Below, in pieces: positions 1 through 7,573 of a stretch of DNA of 21,063 nt (its first letter is position 1; each line of letters opens with the position of its first letter). The notes under the pieces were generated by a model, which was not told the DNA's origin, ran no database searches, and saw only the letters and a list, made by a program, of their open reading frames with translations. The DNA is from Haplomitrium mnioides (taxonomy: Eukaryota; Marchantiophyta; Haplomitriopsida; Calobryales). The position numbers and the translations under genes were made by a program. The DNA lies in the NCBI GenBank assembly GCA_049999725.1, contig JBNGIS010020228.1, positions 1 to 21,063 on the forward strand. The letters are read 5' to 3'.

Positions 1-116
1 TGTGCGCATGGACTTCTTTGTTCAGTGCACGCTTGTTTTTTTTTAAGTTCTTGCTTTTCTACATGTCAGTTCATTATTTTCACTAATACCAAATTCTTTT
101 CTTTCTTTATTTTTAG

Positions 117-1591
117 TTCACTCAGTATTTGGCGGATTTCGTTGATTCGTACAATAACGCAAAGCGGATTGAATGAGACTTCATCAAGTTCGTCATCAAA
201 TCAAAATTCTAAAGCCCAAGTAGGGCGTCAATATTCAATAGCTTGTGCCACATCTGAATGCGGCAACATTCTCAACTCACGCCACAGAGACTTCTTCCTA
301 GAAGAAGAGAAAGGAGCCGGAGTCAAGTGAGGCTCACAAGAAAAAAAAAACCGGAACTGAAAAAGAAGAAACCTGCACCAACACCTGTTGTTGAGGAGGA
401 GCTAGCCCCCTTAGAATCTACAACAAAGTCTACTTCGTCTGCCCCTCATCTCCATCAGCAAGCAGCTCGGGGCAAGACTCGGAGCAGGAGCCAAAGCCAA
501 TTCAAGCTCCAACATTGAAAGCAAAGAGGCAATCCCATAAGAGGTTGCGTACATTTTAAGAAAGAGACCAGGTGGATCCTCAAACAGCTTTTGAGGAGGA
601 CAAAAATAAGATTAGGGAGTCTGCAATCTAGTGCTGCAGAGTCCATGAAGAGACTATTACAATCAGGCTAGAAAACCTAAATCTGCCCAAGTTTGGAATA
701 GACAACTGGGGTCCATTCCAAATTTGAAGATTAAACAAGGATTTTGTGGAGCTTCTTGCGCAAAGAATGCTCACCAATAAGTATGCGCATTCTTTCTTCA
801 TCGTGGTTGTAGAGCCAAAATGTGGTCTCAAAGACAAGTTAGAGTTCGACATCAGGAACCCTGCCAAGTATTGTTACGAGATTGCAGGAGGCAATCACAG
901 TGCTGCAACAAGGTAGCTACTCATTAGAAAATATGGGGCAGAGAATCCTGCTCTGTCGCTCTGTAACTGTTAAGTGTATGTGGGTCTGACACCAACAAAA
1001 GCCCACATTTTTGCAACGAATAACAATTACGACCAGAGGTACAGGCTTGAGATGACCTCTATTCAAAAGGTCGAGTATTAGCATCAACGATTTGTGGAGA
1101 GTGGGATGGTTTCATCTCAAAAATTGAAAAGGGAGCTAGTGTTGAAAACCCTCGAGATTAAACCAAAGTCTACACTTCAGAAGACCGTGACTTCTCAAGA
1201 CAATTGGTTCCAGCTAGTATTCAGAAGTGGAGAGCTCTAGGATTTACAACAGAGTATTTTTTCAGTGTGGGAGAAAAACATTGTGAAAGGCTAGAAGCCA
1301 AAGGCCAAAGGATCTCTCACGATGGAGGATATGAAGTGGACGCCTTGGAGGTCTCTTCAGGGTCTTCCAGATGAAGTAAAGATTTCCATTTTGAAGCGAG
1401 TGGAAGTCGGAGAGCTTTCAATGGATGAGATGTCTCGGGAAGTGGAGAGACACAAAGTTTTGGCCGTAAAGGTAAAGAGCTTTTGTTCCGAGGTTTATTG
1501 TAGTTCTTGAGAAGATGCAAGAGAGGAGTACCCTCTTCACATTGAAGAGTCAAAGATAACCTCCTTTTATTCAAGCTTCGAGAAGCTTCTA
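117..1591 (+). pseudogene. Copy A exon 2: basic linker and ParB/Srx-like domain
   Basis: The exon begins after TTTCTTTCTTTATTTTTAG and its start is matched by copy B, whose reverse strand begins TTTACTCAG in the same place. Recognisable order: a short conserved start (ADFVD), a Lys-rich stretch (KKKKPELKKKKPAPTP), a Ser/Gln-rich linker, the WGPF block near 705-720, an IVVV strand-like segment near 800, GNHSAAT near 890-910, a YVGLTPT turn near 975-1,000, TSIQKVEY near 1,058-1,080, and a C-terminal helical part (ELSMDEMSREVERHK) near 1,411-1,455. GNH in this context resembles the ParB/KorB/sulfiredoxin-like fold, where the motif lies in the nucleotide-binding site. Several frames must be used to read it through, so it is a pseudo-exon. 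Its remote domain assignment needs a profile search. Confidence 0.6.
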
Positions 1592-1677
1592 GTAACTACT
1601 TTCTTTGGAAATTTATTTAATTATTTGTGTGTGCATTGAATATTTTGTAAATTTTTCTTGTGTTTTAAAAACTTATG

Positions 1678-2000
1678 GTCCAAGCGCCCATGGACATTGA
1701 AGTCCATGCTCGCATGGACTTCAAAGTCCAAACATGTAGTGACTTTCAAGTCCTTGCACGCAATGACTTCAAAGTCCATACGAGCAAGGACTTCGAAGTC
1801 CAAACGCTTAAGGATATCGAAGTCCATACGCACATGGACTTCGAAGTCTAGATGCTCTTGAACCATGTGCGCATGGACTTTGAAGTCAAAGCGTGCATGG
1901 ACTTCAAAGTTGAAGCGCATGTAGTTATCGAAGTCCTTTCGTGCATTGACTTTGAAGTCTATGCACGCTTGGATTTTAAAGTCCATGCACGCATTGACCA
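1678..2000. repeat. 24-bp dual-palindrome array, copy A intron 2 (first)
   Basis: About 13 degenerate 24-bp units alternating CATGCGCGCATG-like and GACTTCGAAGTC-like palindromes. Because each unit equals its own reverse complement (in circular permutation), both strands read as HARMDFEV-type octapeptides; open frames here on both strands follow from that and are not taken as genes. The array lies within intron 2 (after the donor at 1,592) as it does in copy B. Confidence 0.85.
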
Positions 2001-2054
2001 AACCTTTCAATTTTTTTATCACTCTCTAATGTTTTTGTTTTGATTTTTGTACAA

Positions 2055-2340
2055 GAGGACAAAAAATTTAAACGAAAGCTAGTGAAGAAACTAACAACAG
2101 CTGCGAAAGGAAGGAAGAAATATGGGGTCAATGAAGCCTCTGAAGATCAAGACTAGCCTCCCACATTGGTCTCTTACCCTCCTGCTTTTCTTCTCCACTG
2201 CCAAAAAGCTAGAGAGTGGAAAGGATGGCAGCAAAGTGGTGCTGCATCTCTCACAATAGAAGGAGTTGTGAGAGATGAGGAAGAAGATTTAATGTCTTAT
2301 GTCGATGGTCTCAACGTGGCATTTTATCAAGTCCACGGAG
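2055..2340 (+). pseudogene. Extra partial copy of exon 3, running into assembly gap
   Basis: The block up to the gap is a near copy of 2,745-3,031: both carry the same exon 3 start, the text ending in LMSYVDGLNVAFYQVHG, and the same upstream array and pre-exon sequence (TCACTCTCTAATGTTTTTGTTTTGATTTTTGT). The AG of the acceptor is changed to AA here (GTACAA at 2,049-2,054 against GTGCAG in the second copy), so this copy would not be spliced in at the same site. It stops at the first N run exactly within the exon. The two copies differ at many scattered bases, so they are not one read placed twice, but a paralogous or allelic contig wrongly joined at the gap cannot be excluded. Confidence 0.6.
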
Positions 2341-2440
2341 NNNNNNNNNNNNNNNNNNNNNNNNNNNNNNNNNNNNNNNNNNNNNNNNNNNNNNNNNNNN
2401 NNNNNNNNNNNNNNNNNNNNNNNNNNNNNNNNNNNNNNNN
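2341..2440. other. Assembly gap of exactly 100 N
   Basis: 100 consecutive N. Exon 3 sequence lies to the left and array sequence to the right, so the true missing sequence is unknown in size and a false join is possible. Confidence 0.95.
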
Positions 2441-2669
2441 AACACGTGTAGTTATCGAAGTCCATGCTCGTATGGACTTCGAGGTCTAAGTGCTCTTGAA
2501 CCGCAAAGTCCATGTGCGCATGGATATCAAAGTCTATGCACGCATGGACTTCGAAGTCAAAACACGTGTAGTTATCGAAGTCCATGCTCGTATTGACTTC
2601 GAAGTCTATGCGCGCTTGGATTTCAAAGTCCATGCGTGCATGGACTTCGATGTCCATGCACGCATGGAC
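2441..2669. repeat. 24-bp dual-palindrome array, copy A intron 2 (second)
   Basis: Same 24-bp unit as at 1,678-2,000. A higher-order pattern of about 120 bp is visible: AACACGTGTAGTTATCGAAG occurs at 2,441 and again near 2,561. The array starts directly at the right edge of the first N run. Confidence 0.85.
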
Positions 2670-2744
2670 CCTAAAATGTTTTAGGGTCCAGACTTTCAAA
2701 TGTTTTTTTCACTCTCTAATGTTTTTGTTTTGATTTTTGTGCAG

Positions 2745-3302
2745 AGGGATAAAACATTTAAATGGCAGCTAGCGAGGAAACTGATAGCATCTGCCATAAG
2801 GAAGGAAAAAATCTGAGGTTGAGGAAGCCTTTGAAGATCAAGACCAGCTTCTCATATTGGTCTCTTACCCTCCTGCTTTTCTTCTCCACTACCAAAAGGC
2901 TAGAGAGTGGAAAGCACGACAACAAAGTGGTGCTGTATCTCTCACAAGAGAAGGAGTTGTGAGAGATTAGGAAGAAGATTTAATGTCTTATGTCGATGGT
3001 CTCAACGTGGCATTTTATCAAGTCCACGGAGAGGCCAACGCTCGACAACTGAAGGGCCTTGTAAAACCTAGGTGTTTCACTTTGGCTATTGCTGATATTC
3101 CTTATAAGTATAACCTAAATGAATGCAAGCATGATGACTCGGAACCATTTTCAAAAGATGACATTTTTGATATGGTATCATCTTTTGCGGAAGTAACAAC
3201 TTCGGAGTTTTGGTCTTTTGTGATCATTCATTCTTTGTAGCAATTTGACATCGTCGAGAATGCCCTTTCTAAAGTCTATTGTGCAATTGATCACGACATC
3301 TG
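2745..3302 (+). pseudogene. Copy A exon 3: methyltransferase motif IV region
   Basis: Bounded by a good acceptor (TTTTTGTGCAG) and donor (CTG|GTGAGT), and 558 bp long against 557 bp in copy B. The C-terminal half reads VKPRCFTLAIADIPY, then a charged stretch (HDDSEPFSKDDIFDMV), then FWSFVIIHS. This is the usual layout of the catalytic motif IV strand and following loop in DNA amino-methyltransferases, in which a (D/N/S)PP(Y/F/W) tetrapeptide contacts the flipped base. Here the second position is Ile rather than Pro in both copies. An in-frame TAG follows HSL at 3,238. Confidence 0.65.
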
Positions 3303-3385
3303 GTGAGTTGTTCTTTTATTTTTATTTTTTAATTTCTCTTGCATTTTTGTTACAATGTTTGATTTGATTGTTTATCTTTTTGGAG
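3303..3385 (+). other. Intron 3 of copy A
   Basis: An 83-base T-rich interval between GTGAGT and GGAG. Copy B has a 104-base intron at the homologous place (GTAAGT to AAAG), and the flanking exons align without it. Confidence 0.6.
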
Positions 3386-4007
3386 GGACAAAAGCAATAT
3401 TCATCATTCTAGTGGTTCCAGAATTGCACATGCTCACGAGTATTGGACAGTGGGCTACTGAACAAAGGAAGGAAAGAGGAGCATGTGGCTTTTCAATTTG
3501 CAACCTTCTTCTGCGACCGGACTTCCTCGGTAGATTATATGGAGAGTTTTTAGCTGCCTTGCAGTTTCGGCAAAGCTTAAACATCAAGGAGATGATGCTC
3601 CTGTGAATGTTTATCAGAAGCCGTAGGCTCTCTACAATTTTTTTATTGACCATTTATCAACAGAGCAAGATTGGATCCTTGATCTCTGCTTTAGGTCTGG
3701 CACATGCCTTGCTTGGGCTTTAAACGTGATGCAAAATTGTATCGCTGTGGAATATGATAGACGTCAATCTATTTATATTCCTTAGAGGGTTTTGGAGATG
3801 GCTTCCTTGCCATCTGATGTGACTGAGTCATATATAGTTTTTTCTTACCATAAGGAACCTATTAATCCTCCTAGTACTGCAGGTGCTTCTGGTGACTCTG
3901 TTGTAATATCGAGGACTGGAAAATCTCGACAGGATTCTCTAGTGGCTGCAGATGCTCAGCCTGTAGATTTAGATAAGACAGTTCCTCCCAAAGAGGATAG
4001 AGTCTAA
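3386..4007 (+). pseudogene. Copy A exon 4: methyltransferase motif I / SAM-binding region and C-terminus
   Basis: Reads HHSSG then IAHAHEYWTVGY near 3,400-3,460, the usual loop after motif IV in N4/N6 methylases. Further on come a QKP motif near 3,616 (motif X position), FIDHLSTEQDWILDLC and the glycine loop RSGTC near 3,690, then NCIAVEYDRRQS, where the Glu/Asp would contact the SAM ribose. A 71-codon open tail (3,792-4,007) rich in Ser, Pro and Asp ends at TAA 4,005-4,007. An AATAAA lies 28 bases downstream. TGA and TAG stops near 3,450-3,790 break the frame. Confidence 0.7.
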
Positions 4008-4034
4008 GGACATCTTTGAACACTTTGCATCATT

Positions 4035-4040
4035 AATAAA
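4035..4040 (+). terminator. Polyadenylation signal of copy A
   Basis: AATAAA 28 bases after the copy A stop codon, in the same relative place as an AATAAA on the minus strand after copy B. Confidence 0.5.
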
Positions 4041-4240
4041 ATTTATTTTTTCCAAATCTTTATTTGCCAAAGTTTCATCTTGTTGCTATTTCAATCTATT
4101 TCAAGTCTTTTCATCCCGATTCAGTTTAGTGCGTCTAAGAATAAGTTAACTCAATTGATAGTCTAAGAATGGTTTGAACTCAATTGCTAATCTAAGACTG
4201 ATTTAGAGTTTTTGCACATTGTTTAGTGTCTTTGTGCATT
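4041..4240. other. 3' flank of copy A, homologous to copy B 3' flank
   Basis: No coding sequence seen. Stretches such as TTTGCCAAAGTTTCA and CTATTTCAAGTCTTTTCATC recur inverted at about 5,280-5,340, so the inverted duplication continues past the stop codons. Confidence 0.6.
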
Positions 4241-4560
4241 AAGGCTTTGTAGTTCTTATTCGGATTCCTTGCGTGCATAAGCTGTAAGGTGATTGTTCAA
4301 AGTCCCTATACCCATTGGTCAAAGGGTTCTTGTTCAATGTGTATGCGTGCATAAGCTATAGGGTTCTTGTTTAGAATCTTAGCGTGTAATAGCTCTAGGG
4401 TTCTAGTTCAAAGTCCATGCATGCCTAGCTTTATTGTTCTTTTTCAGAGTTTAAGCACGTACAAGATTTAGGATTCTTGTTCAAAGTCCATGCGTGCATA
4501 GGCTTTACGGTTCTGGTTTAGAGTATATGCTTGCATAGGATTTGCTAGCTACGATGCTCA
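4240..4560. repeat. About 37-bp tandem repeat in 3' flank of copy A
   Basis: Roughly seven to eight degenerate units built on GGTTCTTGTTCAAAGTCC followed by ATGCGTGCATA and AGCTATAG-like sequence, spaced 36-38 bases. The core CAAAGTCCATGCGTGCATA is the same as in the 24-bp intron arrays, so this looks like a longer-period relative of them. Confidence 0.65.
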
Positions 4561-4909
4561 AAGTCAGGTTTAAAGTCCTTACCCGACTAGACATTTACGT
4601 TTTCCTCTAGTTTTTTTCCACCAAAAGATATATGTTTTATTTCATTTATGATGAATTTAGTTTATTCACAATAGTGTCAAGTTTTTATAAAATATTTGAA
4701 TAACCAAAAGTGTTTGTTTTTCAAGGTATTTTCTACAAAGAAATGTTTGAAATATAATCTCAATGTAAAATATGCATTTTTTGTTTATAAAAAATGATTT
4801 TCTTTTCAAAAAAAAGATTTCAATCGTAAATTTGATGTTTTTGAATGCCAAATCACCAAAAAAAAAAATTTCGACTGCTAAGTGAAACAAGAACTCAGTA
4901 GCAGTTCTT
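4561..4909. other. AT-rich centre between inverted copies
   Basis: About 350 bases with A and T runs and no convincing gene. It separates the 37-bp arrays of the two inverted arms. Part of it (about 4,660-4,760, reverse strand) weakly resembles 19,490-19,580 upstream of the divergent gene, which could mean shared element-end or promoter sequence. Confidence 0.4.
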
Positions 4910-5225
4910 GGTTCAAAGTAGCGGCTGTTAATAAGGCTAGGCATACATAGACTCCAAACAAGAACCCTAAAACCTAGCATGTTTAGACTCTAAACAAGAC
5001 CCTAAAGCCTATACACGCATAGACATTGATAGAGAACCTTAAAGCCTAGGTATACAAGAACTCTGAACAAGAACATTAAAGCTTATGTGCGCATAGACTC
5101 TGAACAAGAACTCTAAAGCTTATGTGCACATAGACAATAAAAAAGAACCCTAAAGCCTAAGCGACTAGAGATTGCTAAAGCTCATGTGCGTAGGGACTCT
5201 AAGCGCTGTGCACAAGGACTCCAAA
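4910..5225. repeat. About 37-bp tandem repeat in 3' flank of copy B
   Basis: Units containing AAGAACCCTAAAGCCTA followed by TGTGCGCATAGACTC, the reverse complement of the 4,240-4,560 repeats. It forms the other inner arm of the inverted repeat. Confidence 0.65.
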
Positions 5226-5359
5226 TGATTCTTGTACTAGCAATTGACTCCAAACCATTCTTAAGCGCACAAAATTTAATTATGATGAAAAGACTTGAAA
5301 TAGGTTGGGAGTGCAACAAGTTGAAACTTTGGCAAATAAAAATTTGTAAGAAAAAATAT

Positions 5360-5365
5360 TTTATT
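5360..5365 (-). terminator. Polyadenylation signal of copy B
   Basis: AATAAA on the minus strand (TTTATT on plus), 28 bases beyond the copy B end at 5,393; positional match of the signal after copy A. Confidence 0.45.
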
Positions 5366-6113
5366 AATAAAACAGATTGTTCAAATAGATGCTCAAGCTC
5401 AATCCTCTTTGGGAGGAATTGTCTAATCTAAATCCAAAGGTTGAGCATCTGCAACCGCTAGAAAGTTCTGTCAAGACTTTCAAGTCCCAGATATGACGAG
5501 AGAATCACCAGTAGTACATGCACTACCAAGAGGAACATGTTCCTTATGGTATACATAGACTCTATGTGACTCTATTGCATTGGATGGCAAGGAAGCCATC
5601 GTCAAAACTCTATGAGGAATGTAGACAGACTGACGTCTATTATACTACACTGTGATGCAATTTTGCGTCAACTTTAAAGCAAAGACTATGCATGTGCCAA
5701 ACCCAAAGCAAAGATCTAAGATCCAATCTTGCTCTGTTGACAAATGGTCAATGAAAAAGTTGTAAAGAGCCTACGGCTTTTGATAAACATTGACATGAGC
5801 ATCATCTCTTGGATGTTTAAGTTTTGTTGAAACCGTAGGACAACTAAAAACACTACGCATTTTTTGCCGAGGTAGACTAGTCGCAAGACCAGGCTGCAAA
5901 TTAAAAAACCTCATGCTCATCTTTCCTTCTTTTGTCCAGTAGCTCACAGTTCAATATGGGTGGGCGTATGCGATTCTAGGACCACCAGAATGATGAATGT
6001 TGCTTTTATCTTTGTAAAAAGAAAAAAAAAAACAAATCAAACATTGTAAACAAAGTGCAAGAAAAGTAAAAAAAAAGAAACTAAAAACTAAAAAAATTTA
6101 AAGAACAACTTAC

Positions 6114-6670
6114 CAGATGTCGTGGTTAATTGCACAACAAACTTCGGAAAGGGCATCCTCGATGATGCCAAATTGCTGCGACGAATGTATAATTACAAAA
6201 GACCAAAAATCCAACGTTGTGATTGCCGCAAAAGATGAAACCATGTCAAAAATGTCATCTTTGGAAAATGGTTTAGAATCGTCATGCTTACATTCCTTAA
6301 GGTTGCTACCATAAGGAATATCTGCAATAGCCAAATTGAAACACCTAGGTTTCACAAAGCCTTCAACTGTCGAGCGTTGGCCTCCCCGTGGACTTGGTAA
6401 AATGCCACATTGAGACCATCGACATAGGACAATAAGTCCTCGTCCTTATCTCTCACAACACCTTCAGTTGTAAGAGATGCAACACCGCTTTGCTGCCTTG
6501 ATTTCTACTCTCTAGCCTTTTGGCAATGAAGAAGAAAAGTCAGAGGATAGGAAACAAGAGTGGGAGCCTGGTCTTGATCTTTTTGGGGCTTCTTCGACCC
6601 CTGATCCTTTTTGGCCTTTTGTAATTGCTATCAATTTTTTTGCCACATGACGTTTGAACATTTTGTCTCT
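6114..6670 (-). pseudogene. Copy B exon 3: methyltransferase motif IV region
   Basis: 557 bp with good splice borders. It has an open stretch of 81 codons from 6,355 (MKPRCFNLAIADIPYGSN onward) to the donor region, the longest intact piece of the methyltransferase in this copy. It retains Gly after D-I-P-Y, where copy A has Lys, so the family form is probably D-I-P-Y-G. Confidence 0.65.
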
Positions 6671-6740
6671 CTACACACAGCAAAAAACATAAAACAATAT
6701 GAGGAGACAAAATAAAATTATATACAGGAGAGGGACACTG

Positions 6741-7205
6741 AATTCCATGCTCGCATGGATAATGAAGTCAAGACGCCTAAGGACTTCAAAGTTTAGGCGG
6801 GTTGGGACTTTGATGTCGAGGAAAGCTAGGACTTCAAAGTCCTTGCTCATCCATGCACGCATGGACTATACAGTCCTTACGTGCATGGACTTTGTTGTCC
6901 ATACGCGCATGAGCTTCGGTATCCAACACGTTTGGACTTTGAAGTCCAGACGCGCAAGGACTCCGTAGTCCATGCGCGCATGGACTTTGCTGTCCATGTG
7001 CGTATGGACTACGGAGTCCTTGCGCGTCTTGACTTTGCTGTCAAGGTGCACAAGAACTTTGCTGTCTATGCGCGCATGATTTTCGATATCCATGTATGCA
7101 CTGACTTTGCAGTCCATGCGCGCATAGACTGTGGAGTCCTTGCACGCTTGGACTAAAAGTCCAAACGCGCCTTGACTGCAAAGTCCATGCACGCGTAGAC
7201 TTCTA
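6741..7205. repeat. 24-bp dual-palindrome array, copy B intron 2
   Basis: About 19 units. It includes the perfect 18-bp palindrome GTCCATGCGCGCATGGAC at 6,968-6,985. The second palindrome varies between units (GACTTTGAAGTC, GACTCCGTAGTC, GACTACGGAGTC, GACTTTGCTGTC), often staying nearly symmetric. Same intron position as the arrays of copy A. Confidence 0.88.
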
Positions 7206-7568
7206 AGTAGAGGCCTTGCATGAAAAGACTCAAAACCTATTTTATCAAAACCAAAGACAATTTAAAGTAAATTCATTAAAACTCCAAAGAAATGAATGTG
7301 GTGTGAAAAGAAGAACTTACCAAAATCTTCTCGAGGCTTGAATAGAAAGCAGCCATCTTGTACTCCTCACTGTGTAGAGGGAACTTCTTTCTTGCTTCCT
7401 CCCAAGTGGTGCAGTAAACCTTTGAACAAAAAATTTTTACCGTTACTGTCAAAACTTTATGTCTCTCTGCCTCCCAAGACATTTCGTCCATTGAAAGCTC
7501 TCTGGCTTCCATTCGCTTCAAAACTGAAATTTTAACTTCATTAGGAAGACCTTGAAGGAACCTCCAAG

Positions 7569-7573
7569 ATGTC
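7569..7573 (+). repeat. Target site duplication, left
   Basis: ATGTC directly before the 5' LTR; the right-hand partner GTGTC is at 17,169-17,173 (4 of 5 match). In copy A the uninterrupted site reads GTGGACGCCTTGGAGG; removing the element and one repeat from copy B gives GTGGACA(C/T)CTTGGAGG, which confirms the borders. Confidence 0.8.

Larger units (their letters stand above)
117..4007 (+). pseudogene. Copy A: decayed ParB/Srx-like plus DNA methyltransferase gene (exons 2-4)
   Basis: Exons placed by comparison with the inverted copy B: exon 2 at 117-1,591 (T-rich acceptor before 117; donor GTAACT), exon 3 at 2,745-3,302 (acceptor TTTTTGTGCAG, donor GTGAGT), exon 4 at 3,386-4,007. Exon 1 is off the left edge. 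Exon 2 holds a Lys/Pro-rich linker (about 330-410), a conserved block with DNWGPF, a ParB/sulfiredoxin-like core (IRNPAKYCYEIAGGNHSAAT, GNHS at 890-901) and a helical segment (GLPDEVKISILKR). Exon 3 holds methyltransferase motif IV (AIADIPY; D-I-P-Y at 3,094-3,105). Exon 4 holds a block reading HHSSGSRIAHAHEYW in part, a motif-X-like QKP, and motif I DLCFRSGT at 3,681-3,704 followed by CIAVEYDRRQS. Motif order IV-X-I fits beta-class amino-methyltransferases (N4-cytosine or N6-adenine). Stops include TGA at 174 and TAG at 221, plus frameshifts, so it is non-functional. The family assignment is from motifs only; the exact base modified is not decidable. Confidence 0.75.
1..4560 (+). repeat. Left arm of large inverted duplication
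   Basis: Contains the end of intron 1 (with an array fragment GTGCGCATGGACTT at 2-15), exons 2-4, 3' flank and 37-bp repeats of copy A. Each part recurs in the same order on the opposite strand from about 18,420 down to 4,910, once the retrotransposon at 7,574-17,168 is removed. The arms are diverged, so the duplication is old. Confidence 0.75.
5393..7573 (-). pseudogene. Copy B, 3' part: end of exon 2, exons 3 and 4 (methyltransferase)
   Basis: Reading the minus strand: exon 2 remainder 7,568-7,321 (RVEVGELSMDEM counterpart MEARELSMDEMSWEAERHK; donor GTAAGT), intron 2 with array, exon 3 at 6,670-6,114 (acceptor GTGTGTAG, donor GTAAGT), intron 3, exon 4 at 6,009-5,393. Exon 3 encodes FNLAIADIPYGSN (motif IV D-I-P-Y at 6,322-6,311), then FWSFVIIHSSQQFGIIEDAL. 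Exon 4 encodes the SAM-binding motif I as DLCFGFGT (5,716-5,693). Stops, for example TAG in place of the expected Glu after NCITV, show that it is dead. The upstream half of this gene lies at 17,169-19,136, separated by the LTR element. The assignment to beta-class amino-DNA methyltransferases rests on motif order and spacing. Confidence 0.72.

Noticed and set aside
1621-2022. Open frames of 60-136 codons on both strands encoding MDFEV/HARMDFEV octapeptide repeats (also 2,289-2,699 and 6,866-7,192)
   Set aside because: They follow from the self-complementary 24-bp unit having no stop in that frame on either strand. They lie in introns by comparison of the two copies, and units are degenerate at the protein level.
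117-4007. Bacterial or phage contamination carrying a methylase gene
   Set aside because: GT-AG introns at homologous positions in both copies, AATAAA signals and nesting of a plant-type LTR element in the same gene argue for eukaryotic nuclear DNA.
4666-4980. Minus-strand 104-codon open frame
   Set aside because: AT-rich, Phe/Ile/Lys-dominated translation in the spacer and repeats, with no homologue in the other arm.
6741-7205. CRISPR array
   Set aside because: Repeats are contiguous 24-bp units without unique spacers, in intron-bearing eukaryotic DNA with no cas genes.
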